A stretch of 64,000 nt of DNA from Actinomycetes bacterium (GTDB lineage: Bacteria; Actinomycetota; Actinomycetes; Propionibacteriales; Propionibacteriaceae), in assembly GCA_023392635.1 (NCBI GenBank), contig JAEVYS010000032.1, positions 14,537-78,536 on the forward strand, read 5' to 3'. Shown in pieces: positions 37,054 through 44,715 of the stretch. Position numbers and translations under genes: made by a program. Under the pieces are notes generated by a model. That model had not been told where the DNA came from. It was given only the letters and a program-made list of their open reading frames with translations, and ran no database searches. Every line of letters starts with the position of its first letter. Within the stretch, counting starts at the first letter, position 1.

Positions 37054-38271
37054 CTAGGTGGCAGCGAGCTCCGGCTCGGCTCGGGTGGGAAGGGACGCAC
37101 CGGAGCGCTCGTGCCCCGCCGGAAGCCCCACCACCATCAGGGTGGTCGCTGCCAGGCACGGGATGACGGCCAGGTGGACGAAGCCGGGCGGGAAGAGGGC
37201 AGCAGGCCAGATCGGTGAGGCCAGGGACACGGCGGCAACCAGTCCCCAGCCCATCGGGCGGAACCGGCTGTTGCCCAGGGCGAGGTGGAGCGCGGCGACC
37301 ACGAGCCAGACGTAGAAGTGGTCCCAGGCAACCGGGCTGAGCACCGTGGCGCCGAGACCGACGACGACGACGGCTTCCACCCGCTCGCCGCGTCGATGGT
37401 GCCGGACGGCACGCCCGAGCGCAGCTGCGGCGAGCGCGGCGCCCGCGAGGATCCACAGCGGCTTCACCCAGGCTGCCTGCTCACTCCAGAACGTGAGGAC
37501 GCCCAGCAGGCCGAGGTTGCGTTCGGAGTTGAAGCCGGGCACGCGGCCCGAGTCGAAGACGACCGTTGTCCAGTACGTGGCCGACTCCGCCGGGAGGAGC
37601 AGGAATCCCACGACGGACGCGGCGAGGAAGGTGGCGATGGCCGCTGCCGCGGCTCTCCAACGGCGGCAGCCGAGGAGGAAGACCACGAAGAACAGGGGCG
37701 TCAGCTTGATGGCCCCGGCGATCCCGATGAGGATGCCCTGCCACCTGCGCGGCAGCAGCAGCAGGTCGATCACCACCAGCGTGGTGACGAGGAGGCTGAC
37801 CTGGCCGAGGTGGAGGCCCATCATCACCGGGCGGCTGAAGACGAACAGCGCGCCGACGCCCACGACGCTCGTGACGTCCGCCAGTCCCCGGCAACGGGCC
37901 CGCCCCGAGTACCACAGCAGCGTGCCCACGACGATCGCGGCGAGTGCGAACTGGACGATCAGCCACGCCGTGATGACCGAGCCGAGGGGAAGCCACGTGG
38001 TGGGCACGGCGAGCAGCGCGGCGAAGGGCGGATAGAGGAAGGTGGCTGCGCCGTTGACGTCGGCGATGCCGAACCCGTACAGGTCCCGTCCAGCCAGCAT
38101 CGCCTCAGCCGCCCCGCGGTACACGCGCAGATCGAGGGAGCTCACGCCGAGCCGGTCCGCCGGCGCCAGCCAGACCACGAGGGCTGCGAGGCCGAGGACC
38201 GTCAGTGTCGTGGCCAGAACCCGGCCGGGCCGCAGGGACGAACGCTCGCTGGGCGGGTGCTGGGCTGCCAC
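37054..38271 (-). CDS. GT87-family polyprenyl-phosphate-mannose-dependent mannosyltransferase-like protein
   Basis: 405 residues from GTG at 38271 (AGGAGG 10 nt upstream). About ten membrane helices. The GT-C signature region near the first loop has the Asp-containing LDLRVYRGAAEAMLAGRDLY, with FLYPPFAALLAVP following, then MMGLHLGQVSLLVTTLVVID and GAIKLTPLFFVVFLLG as in PimE/AftC-like enzymes of actinobacteria. It would transfer a mannosyl or arabinosyl unit from a lipid donor on the outer membrane face. The acceptor cannot be told. Directly downstream of tRNA-Ser on the same strand. Confidence 0.75.
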   Translation of the reverse strand: MAAQHPPSERSSLRPGRVLATTLTVLGLAALVVWLAPADRLGVSSLDLRVYRGAAEAMLAGRDLYGFGIADVNGAATFLYPPFAALLAVPTTWLPLGSVITAWLIVQFALAAIVVGTLLWYSGRARCRGLADVTSVVGVGALFVFSRPVMMGLHLGQVSLLVTTLVVIDLLLLPRRWQGILIGIAGAIKLTPLFFVVFLLGCRRWRAAAAAIATFLAASVVGFLLLPAESATYWTTVVFDSGRVPGFNSERNLGLLGVLTFWSEQAAWVKPLWILAGAALAAAALGRAVRHHRRGERVEAVVVVGLGATVLSPVAWDHFYVWLVVAALHLALGNSRFRPMGWGLVAAVSLASPIWPAALFPPGFVHLAVIPCLAATTLMVVGLPAGHERSGASLPTRAEPELAAT

Positions 38272-38335
38272 GGGCGGGGGACCTCCTGAATGGGACCGGC
38301 ATCTCTTCGTCGACGCAGCGCGGCACACCGTCTCC

Positions 38336-38423
38336 TGGCGGAGGATACGAGATTCGAACTCGTGAGGGCGTGAACCCAACCCGCTTTCCAAGCGAGCGCC
38401 ATAGGCCTCTAGGCGAATCCTCC
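38336..38423 (-). tRNA. tRNA-Ser (GGA)
   Basis: The minus strand folds as a class II tRNA: acceptor GGAGGAT pairs with ATCCTCC, the anticodon loop CTTGGAAAG gives GGA (codon UCC), the long variable arm of serine tRNAs is present, and the T loop GTTCGAATC is canonical. Discriminator G and an encoded CCA (38336-38338) follow. Confidence 0.93.
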
Positions 38424-38540
38424 GCCGAGAAGGATACCGGCACCGGGCACTCCAACTCCAACCGGGCGTCCACCCTTGTCAGCGCGCTATTGGCGGCGGG
38501 GATCGGGGGAAGTGTTGCGGGAGCGTGTCAGGCTGAGGAC

Positions 38541-39326
38541 ATGCGCGTAGCCCTCGCCCAGTTCGCCGCCTCCGCCGAGCCGGCGGACAACCTCGTCCAC
38601 GTGGAGGCCTTCGCTGCCGATGCCGCCGACCAGGGCGCTGAGCTCATCGTCTTCCCGGAGGCGGCGATGTGCTCGTTCTCCCGTCCCCGGGCGGACGCGG
38701 CCGAGCCGTTCGACGGGTCGTGGGCCAACGCCGTCCGGGCCCTCGCCCACCGGCTGGGCGTCACCATCGTGGCGGGCATGTTCACCACCACCGGGACGCC
38801 GCTGGTGCGCAACACGCTGCTGGTCACCGGCGGGGTCGAGGAACGGTACGACAAGATCCACCTCTTCGACGCGCTCGGCTACACGGAGTCGGCGCAGGTC
38901 GAACCGGGTGACCGGGCGGTCACCTTCACCCTCGGCGATGCCACGGTCGGCCTCGCCACCTGTTACGACGTCCGGTTCCCGGCCCTGTTCACCGCGCTCG
39001 CCCAGCGGGGTGCCCAGCTGGTCCTGCTGCCCTCGTCCTGGGCGCCGGGTCCGGGCAAGCTCCACCAGTGGCGCACCCTGGTCACTGCGCGGGCCATGGA
39101 CTCCACGAGCTTCGTGGTCGCCGTCGACCAGTCCGTGGCCCCCGCGGTGGACCACGGCCGTGCCCCGACCGGCATCGGCCACTCCCTGGTTGTCGACCCG
39201 TCCGGCCAGGTCCTGCTCGAGCTCGGCGAGCTCGACGAGGTCACCGTCGTCGACCTCGACCTCGGTGTGGTCGCCGACCAGCGTGAGCGCCTCCCCGTGC
39301 TGCGGCACGGTCGGGAGTTCGCCTGA
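38541..39326 (+). CDS. carbon-nitrogen hydrolase (nitrilase superfamily)
   Basis: 261 residues. The Glu-Lys-Cys triad is intact: LIVFPEAAMCSF (Glu ~43), ERYDKIHLFDALG (Lys ~107) and GLATCYDVRFPAL (Cys ~141). The overall pattern is like NIT1/NIT2 or omega-amidase enzymes that hydrolyse small amides or repair deaminated glutathione. Substrate not determined. ATG start with weak GAGGA nearby. Single gene between tRNA-Ser and the SRP RNA. Confidence 0.88.
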   Translation: MRVALAQFAASAEPADNLVHVEAFAADAADQGAELIVFPEAAMCSFSRPRADAAEPFDGSWANAVRALAHRLGVTIVAGMFTTTGTPLVRNTLLVTGGVEERYDKIHLFDALGYTESAQVEPGDRAVTFTLGDATVGLATCYDVRFPALFTALAQRGAQLVLLPSSWAPGPGKLHQWRTLVTARAMDSTSFVVAVDQSVAPAVDHGRAPTGIGHSLVVDPSGQVLLELGELDEVTVVDLDLGVVADQRERLPVLRHGREFA

Positions 39327-39519
39327 CCTCCCACCCGCTCCACCTCCGCCGGCCCGGGACGGGGCACCGCCCGCCATCGCGCCCGATCCGGGAGCGGCTC
39401 CAGGCCCGGTGCCTGCGCGCGGAACGCCAGAACCTGCTCCCTACCGGGGTCCGTACACCATCCCTGCCCGAGGGCCCAGACACCCTGTACGCAACCGCGC
39501 CCAACGCCCGGTAAGCTGG

Positions 39520-39611
39520 TGCACGGTTCCCCGCGCGGCGGTACCTCGCCCAACTCCCCCAGGGTCGGAAGACAGCAAGGGTAAGTGAGCTCTTCCGGGT
39601 GCGCGGGGGCC
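39520..39611 (+). ncRNA. ffs: signal recognition particle 4.5S RNA (small bacterial SRP RNA)
   Basis: The conserved helix-8 tetraloop region CAGGGTCGGAAGACAGCAAG and following GGTAAGTGAGCTC match actinobacterial SRP RNA, and CCCCGCGC (5' side) pairs with GCGCGGGG (3' side) to close the long hairpin. TAAGCT at ~39512-39517 is a plausible -10 box just upstream. Ends are approximate by a few bases. It forms SRP with Ffh. Confidence 0.9.
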
Positions 39612-39628
39612 GCTGCATTTCCGGCCCC
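39606..39628 (+). terminator. hairpin at the end of the SRP RNA
   Basis: GGGGCCG (39606-39612) and CGGCCCC (39622-39628) form a 7-bp stem with a 9-nt loop directly after the SRP RNA, before the dnaX start. There is little T-rich sequence downstream. Confidence 0.45.
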
Positions 39629-39668
39629 GGAGTCGGCAATGTCACCGGCTACCCGTAAGGTTCAACCC

Positions 39669-41930
39669 GTGGACGAGCGCGACGAGGACCTGTTCGCCGA
39701 CGAGCCCGGCGAGCTCTTCGAGCAGGATGGTCCCGACCTCTTCGGACAGGACGGCCCCGACCTCCTGGACGATCCCGACGACGCCGGGCCCGACATCGAG
39801 GACCTCCCGTCCGACGTCGACGAGACGATGCCTGAGCAGCCCTCCTCGCGCCGGTCCGAGGACGAGGTCACCGCTTCGCTGATGGAGGTCGTGGACGCGC
39901 TCAGGCAGCCGCACGAACCCATCACCCGTCCCGAGACGCCGCTGGCCCTGTACCGCCGGTACCGGCCCGACACGTTCGCAGACGTGATCGGCCAGGAGCA
40001 CGTCACCGAACCGCTGCAGCGGGCACTCGCCAACAACCGCGTCAACCACGCCTACCTGTTCTCGGGCCCCCGCGGCTGCGGCAAGACCACGTCCGCCCGC
40101 ATCCTCGCGAGGGCGCTCAACTGCGTGAAGGGCCCCACGCCGGTGCCGTGCGGGGAGTGCCAGTCCTGCCGCGACCTCGCGCGCGGCGGCTCGGGCAGCA
40201 TCGACGTGATCGAGATCGACGCCGCCTCCCACGGCGGCGTCGACGACGCGCGCGACCTGCGGGAGCGGGCCTTCTTCGCCCCGGTGCACAGCCGCTACAA
40301 GATCTACATCATCGACGAGGCCCACATGGTGACGCCGCAGGGCTTCAACGCCCTGCTGAAGGTGGTCGAGGAGCCGCCGCCCCATGTGCGATTCGTGTTC
40401 GCCACCACCGAACCCGACAAGGTGCTCGGCACCATCCGCTCACGCACCCACCACTACCCCTTCCGGCTGGTGCCGCCGAAGACGCTGCAGGCGTACCTCG
40501 CCCGGCTGTGCGAGGCGGAGGGCATCCCGGTGGAGCCCGCCGTGCTGCCGCTGGTGGTGCGCGCCGGCGCCGGCTCGGTGCGTGACTCGCTGTCGGTGCT
40601 CGACCAGCTGCTCGGTGGCGCGGGCGAGCACGGAGTCGGCTACGCCCAGGCGGCCGCCCTGCTCGGGTACACCCCCGACGCGCTGCTCGACGAGATCATG
40701 GACGCGTTCGCCGCCGGCGACGCCCAGGGTGTGTTCGCCGCCGTCGACAAGGTGATCGAGGTCGGGCAGGATCCCCGCCGCTTCGCCGAGGACCTCCTCC
40801 GCCGGCTGCGTGACCTGATCATCGTCGCCGCCGTCCCCGAGGCCCTCAGCAGCGGCCTCGTCGACGTCTCCGGTGACCAGGCCGAGCGCCTCACCACCCA
40901 GGCCACCGCGATGGGCCCGGGAGAACTGACCCGCGCCGCCGAGGTGATCGCCGTCGGCCTCACCGAGATGCGGGGCACGACCGCACCCCGGCTGCACCTG
41001 GAGCTGATGTGTGCGCGGGTGCTCCTGCCGGGTGCCGACGTGGACGAGCGGGGCCTGCATGCGCGCCTGGACCGGCTCGAACGCCGCCTCGGCGTCGGGG
41101 AGCCCGCCGCCACCGTGCAGCCGGCGCACGACGCGCCCGGCCCGGCCGCGCATGAACCTGCGCACGGCAGCCGTACGCCGGTCACCGAAGTACCGGCGAA
41201 GGGCGGGAGGCCGCCGGAGCAGGCACCACAGCCCTCGGAAGCATCCGACGACCCGCCCTGGTCGGTGCCCGACGAACTGGTTGCTGCGTCAGCGGCCGCT
41301 GCGCGCGCCCAGGCTCCCCAGCCGGCCCGGAAGTCTCCGGAAGCGGGCCCCGCCACGGGGGTCGAACCCACGCAGGCTGCGAGCCCGGCGGAGGCCGAAC
41401 CGACCGTGACCGGCGCCCTCGGCACCGCCGACCTGCGGCGCTTCTGGCCGCAGATCCTCGACAACGTCAAGAACCGGCGTCGGTTCACCTGGATCCTGCT
41501 CAGCCAGAACGCCCAGATCGTCGAAGTGAGGGACGGCACCCTCACGCTCGGCCTGTCCAACACCGGGGCGAAGGACAGCTTCGGGCGCGGGGGCAGCCCC
41601 GACGTGCTGCGGGAGGCGATCCTCGAAGTGCTCGGGCTGGCACTGCACATCGAGCCGATCGTCGACGCGTCTGCCGACCCGGCGCCGACGGCCCCGACGA
41701 GAGCCGCTCCCCTCCCGCCCGCGTCCCCGGCGAGCCCGCCGCGGTCTCCGGCTGCGGAGGCGGCCAGGGCGAACCTGCGTCCCACCCGATCGCAGGCCTC
41801 GGCCCCGGAGGCCGGGCCCGAGGCCGAACCCACCAGGGACGACGAGGTGGTCGAGGAGACCGCCAACACCGACGAGTTGATGATGAAGCACCTCGGCGCG
41901 GAGCTGATCGCCGAGGACGACAACGGCTGA
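39669..41930 (+). CDS. dnaX: DNA polymerase III subunit gamma/tau
   Basis: 753 residues from GTG at 39669, 7 nt after TAAGGT; ATG at 39639 is an alternative. An acidic N-terminal extension (~90 residues, with repeats of GPDLFGQDGPDLL type) precedes the clamp-loader core: LYRRYRPDTFADVIGQEHVT, Walker A GPRGCGKTT, zinc Cys (NCVKGPTPVPCGECQSC), Walker B YIIDEAHMVT and sensor FATTEPDKVLGTIRSR. A Pro/Ala-rich linker (~500-600) leads to a tau-like C-terminal domain (FWPQILDNVKNRRRFTWILL). The N-terminal acidic extension is unusual in length. First gene of dnaX-ybaB-recR. Confidence 0.93.
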   Translation: MDERDEDLFADEPGELFEQDGPDLFGQDGPDLLDDPDDAGPDIEDLPSDVDETMPEQPSSRRSEDEVTASLMEVVDALRQPHEPITRPETPLALYRRYRPDTFADVIGQEHVTEPLQRALANNRVNHAYLFSGPRGCGKTTSARILARALNCVKGPTPVPCGECQSCRDLARGGSGSIDVIEIDAASHGGVDDARDLRERAFFAPVHSRYKIYIIDEAHMVTPQGFNALLKVVEEPPPHVRFVFATTEPDKVLGTIRSRTHHYPFRLVPPKTLQAYLARLCEAEGIPVEPAVLPLVVRAGAGSVRDSLSVLDQLLGGAGEHGVGYAQAAALLGYTPDALLDEIMDAFAAGDAQGVFAAVDKVIEVGQDPRRFAEDLLRRLRDLIIVAAVPEALSSGLVDVSGDQAERLTTQATAMGPGELTRAAEVIAVGLTEMRGTTAPRLHLELMCARVLLPGADVDERGLHARLDRLERRLGVGEPAATVQPAHDAPGPAAHEPAHGSRTPVTEVPAKGGRPPEQAPQPSEASDDPPWSVPDELVAASAAAARAQAPQPARKSPEAGPATGVEPTQAASPAEAEPTVTGALGTADLRRFWPQILDNVKNRRRFTWILLSQNAQIVEVRDGTLTLGLSNTGAKDSFGRGGSPDVLREAILEVLGLALHIEPIVDASADPAPTAPTRAAPLPPASPASPPRSPAAEAARANLRPTRSQASAPEAGPEAEPTRDDEVVEETANTDELMMKHLGAELIAEDDNG

Positions 41931-41987
41931 GGTCCGCCCCGCCGCCACTACCATGGCGGGAGCCGTCCAATCCTGAGGAGAAACGCG

Positions 41988-42299
41988 ATGTTCGATCCCG
42001 GCAGCATCGACCTGCAGGGCCTGATGGCCCAGGCCCAGGCGATGCAGGACCAGCTGGAGCAGGCCCAGGCGGCCCTCGCGGCCAGGACCGTCAAGGGCAC
42101 CGCCGGCGGCGACCTCGTCGAGGCCACCCTGACCGGCACCGGCGAACTCGTCGGCCTGGTCATCAAGCCCGAGGCCTGTGACCCCACCGACACCGAGACG
42201 TTGGCCGACCTGATCGTCGCCGCCGTCCGCGACGCCAACAACCAGGCCATGGCACTCGCCCAGGCCACGATGCCCGCCCTGCCCGAACTCGACCTGTAG
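41988..42299 (+). CDS. ybaB: YbaB/EbfC-family nucleoid-associated protein
   Basis: 103 residues, start behind GAGGAG. The coiled helical N-terminus (DLQGLMAQAQAMQDQLEQAQ) and the core (VKGTAGGDLVEATLTGTGEL) match the family, a homodimeric DNA-binding protein usually encoded between dnaX and recR, as here. C-terminal end MALAQATMPALPEL is typical. Confidence 0.92.
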   Translation: MFDPGSIDLQGLMAQAQAMQDQLEQAQAALAARTVKGTAGGDLVEATLTGTGELVGLVIKPEACDPTDTETLADLIVAAVRDANNQAMALAQATMPALPELDL

Positions 42300-42370
42300 G
42301 CCCTGCGCCCCGGCGCGGCCGTCGGCAGTGCGCGAGGTGCGAGGGTGCCCCGACCGATGAATGAGGAACC

Positions 42371-42970
42371 GTGTACGAAGGCCCGATCCAGGACCTGATC
42401 GACGAACTGGGCAGGCTGCCCGGGATCGGCCCGAAGGGCGCCCAGCGGATCGCCTTTCACATCCTGCAAACCGACAAGGCCGATGTCGAGCGCCTGGCCG
42501 CCACGCTGCGCGAGGTCACCGAGAAGGTGCGCTTCTGCGAGGTCTGCTTCAACATCTCCGAGGAGGAGACCTGCCGGGTCTGCCGCGATCCGCGCCGTGA
42601 CCGGACGGCGATCTGCGTGGTCGAGGAGTCCAAGGACGTGATGGCGATCGAGCGGACGCACGAGTTCCGCGGCCTCTACCACGTGCTCGGCGGCGCGATC
42701 AGCCCGATCGACAACGTCGGTCCGGGCGACCTTCGCATCGCCGAGCTGTGCAAGCGGCTTGCGGACGGGACCGTCACCGAGGTCATCCTGGCCACCGACC
42801 CGAACCTCGAGGGGGAGGCGACGGCGACCTTCATCTCCCGGCTCCTCATCCCGATGGGCGTCACCGTTTCCCGCCTGGCCAGTGGCCTCCCGGTGGGCGG
42901 CGACCTCGAGTACGCCGACGAAGTCACCCTCGGCCGCGCCTTCCAGGGCCGCCGCCAGCTCACCGCATGA
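42371..42970 (+). CDS. recR: recombination mediator RecR
   Basis: 199 residues, GTG start after TGAGGA. HhH at the N-terminus (LIDELGRLPGIGPKGAQRIA), Cys4 zinc finger (CEVCFNISEEETCRVC), Toprim domain (ICVVEESKDVMAIERTHEFR, then LATDPNLEGEATATFISRLL) and C-terminal Walker-like ASGLPVGGDLEYADEVTLGR. RecR works with RecO/RecF loading RecA at gaps. Confidence 0.95.
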   Translation: MYEGPIQDLIDELGRLPGIGPKGAQRIAFHILQTDKADVERLAATLREVTEKVRFCEVCFNISEEETCRVCRDPRRDRTAICVVEESKDVMAIERTHEFRGLYHVLGGAISPIDNVGPGDLRIAELCKRLADGTVTEVILATDPNLEGEATATFISRLLIPMGVTVSRLASGLPVGGDLEYADEVTLGRAFQGRRQLTA

Positions 42971-42977
42971 GGCCGGC

Positions 42978-43865
42978 GTGACCAGCGCACCGACCACAGC
43001 ACCCGGGCCGGAGGACCGGGCGCTCCCGTTCCCCGACGCCACCGGCATCCGGCTCATCGCGAGCGACCTCGACGGCACGCTCCTCGACGAGCTCTGCGAA
43101 GTCAGTCCGCGTACCGCGCGAGCGATCACGGAAGCGGCCGGGCAGGGCCTGCTCGTGGTGGCCGCCACCGGGCGCCAGGTCACCCAGCTGCCGCCCGCGC
43201 TGCGCGAATGTGGAGTCCGGTACGCCGTGGGGAGCAACGGCGCCATCGGCGTCGACCTCGGCGACGACGAGATCCTGTTCGAGGAGCTGCTGCCCGCGCG
43301 GGCTGCGGCTGATGTGGTCGCCTACCTCACCGGCCGGCTCGAGGGCGTCCGATTCTCCGCCGTGCGCGACCACGGCGCCCGTCATGCCGCCGAGCACGGC
43401 TACCTCGACCTGCTCACCCCGCGTGAGCAGGAACTGTGGTGGAGCCACCTCGTGCCGCACGACCTCGCCGAAGTGGTGGCCGAACCGACCCTGAAACTGA
43501 CGGTGCGCCATCCGGTGCTCACCGCCGAGGAGCTCCGGATCGTCCTGGAGGGGTCCGGGTTGCACGGCTTCTCCGCCACCACATCGGGGGCACCGTTCCT
43601 CGAGGTGCAGGGACCGGGTGTCACGAAGGCGAGCGGGGTCTCCCGGCTGTGTGCGTTGCTCGGCGTCGAGGCCGGAGAGGTTTTCGCGGCCGGCGACAAC
43701 AGCAACGACGTCGAGTTGCTCACCTGGGCGGGGCTCGGCGTCGCGATGGGCAACGCTGTCGCGCCGGCGCTCGCGGCGGCCGACTGGGTGACCGCGCCGA
43801 ACCACGCCGACGGGCTCGCCGAGGCGCTCGAGCACGTCCTCTCGCAGGCCTGCACGCCCTCCTGA
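42978..43865 (+). CDS. HAD-superfamily phosphatase, Cof type
   Basis: 295 residues from GTG at 42978, 8 bp after recR. HAD motif I IASDLDGTLLDE (~24-35), motif II VVAATGR, the C2 cap in the middle, and motifs III/IV in TKASGVSRLCALLG and FAAGDNSNDVELLTWAGLGV. The Cof/YbiV-type enzymes dephosphorylate sugar phosphates or flavin precursors. Substrate unknown. Likely co-transcribed with recR. Confidence 0.87.
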   Translation: MTSAPTTAPGPEDRALPFPDATGIRLIASDLDGTLLDELCEVSPRTARAITEAAGQGLLVVAATGRQVTQLPPALRECGVRYAVGSNGAIGVDLGDDEILFEELLPARAAADVVAYLTGRLEGVRFSAVRDHGARHAAEHGYLDLLTPREQELWWSHLVPHDLAEVVAEPTLKLTVRHPVLTAEELRIVLEGSGLHGFSATTSGAPFLEVQGPGVTKASGVSRLCALLGVEAGEVFAAGDNSNDVELLTWAGLGVAMGNAVAPALAAADWVTAPNHADGLAEALEHVLSQACTPS

Positions 43866-43970
43866 CCCGCCACTCGCCCCGCCCGGTCGAATTCCGAGCT
43901 GTTCCACAGTGGGACCACAGCATTCGGAGGCAGACTGAAGGAACGAGAACACCTGTAGGAGGTTGGAAAG

Positions 43971-44357
43971 ATGCGTCACTACCCCGGTCCGGGCGGCGGC
44001 ATGGGTGCCAGCAGCATGCTGTTCGGCTTCATGGGCTTCATCGGCACACTGGTCGTCCTGGCCCTGCTCACCCTTCTCGTCGTGTACCTGGTCAAGAGGG
44101 CCCAGGGGAAGAAGTACGGGCCGGCGGGATCCGGCCCCATGGGCCACCACGCGATGCACCGCCCGCCGATGCCGCCCGCGCTCCAGATCCTCGACGAACG
44201 GCTCGCCAACGGCGAGATCGAGGTCGAGGACTACATGACCCGCAAGGCAGCGCTGCTCGGCAGCAACGGCCCGGTCGCCAACGAGTGGTCGCCACAGCCG
44301 TCGACGCCGCCGAAGCCGGAGGCTCCCCAGCCGCCCGCTGAGGATCCGTCCATCTGA
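43971..44357 (+). CDS. SHOCT-domain membrane protein
   Basis: 128 residues, ATG behind AGGAGG. A Gly/Met-rich N-terminus, one membrane helix (FIGTLVVLALLTLLVVYLV), then a SHOCT domain (ALQILDERLANGEIEVEDYM) and a Pro-rich tail. SHOCT domains are short oligomerisation modules in membrane proteins of mostly unknown function. Stands alone before the T-box leader. Confidence 0.78.
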   Translation: MRHYPGPGGGMGASSMLFGFMGFIGTLVVLALLTLLVVYLVKRAQGKKYGPAGSGPMGHHAMHRPPMPPALQILDERLANGEIEVEDYMTRKAALLGSNGPVANEWSPQPSTPPKPEAPQPPAEDPSI

Positions 44358-44527
44358 CGTGGCCGCGCCGGGCCGCCCGCCCCGGCCCTGACCGCTGTCT
44401 CTCCGGGGCCGCCTGGTCGCCACCTCCTCGACCGGGCCGGCCCCGGACGCGCGTCCCGGCACCCCTTCCGCGCCCACTCCTCGCCCCAGAGCGGCGCACG
44501 GGTGGAGAGGCGTTGCGCCGCCGCGTA

Positions 44528-44715
44528 GACTGCCCGGGTCGCAAGGCAGTGATGGGGCCATCACCCCGGAGCCGCCGGAAGAACGGAGCGTCAGCTCTCA
44601 CTAGAACCGGCCGCGGCGAACAACGAAGTGGGGCGCCCTCGGGTGTCCAAGGAGGGTGGTACCGCGGGCCCCGGCTCGTCCCTTCGTCGAACCGAGAAGA
44701 CGACGAAGGACGCTG
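44528..44715 (+). promoter_or_regulatory. T-box riboswitch controlling ileS translation
   Basis: The T-box core GGAGGGTGGTACCGCGG (44651-44667) is canonical. Upstream, the stem I region contains GTGATGGGGCCATCACC with an ATC triplet (44560-44562) that may be the Ile specifier, and CCGGAAGAACGGAG. Downstream, CCTTCGTCG (44681-44689) pairs exactly with CGACGAAGG (44701-44709), which contains the ileS Shine-Dalgarno. There is no terminator, so uncharged tRNA-Ile should free the ribosome binding site: translational control, as known for actinobacterial ileS. Confidence 0.9.
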
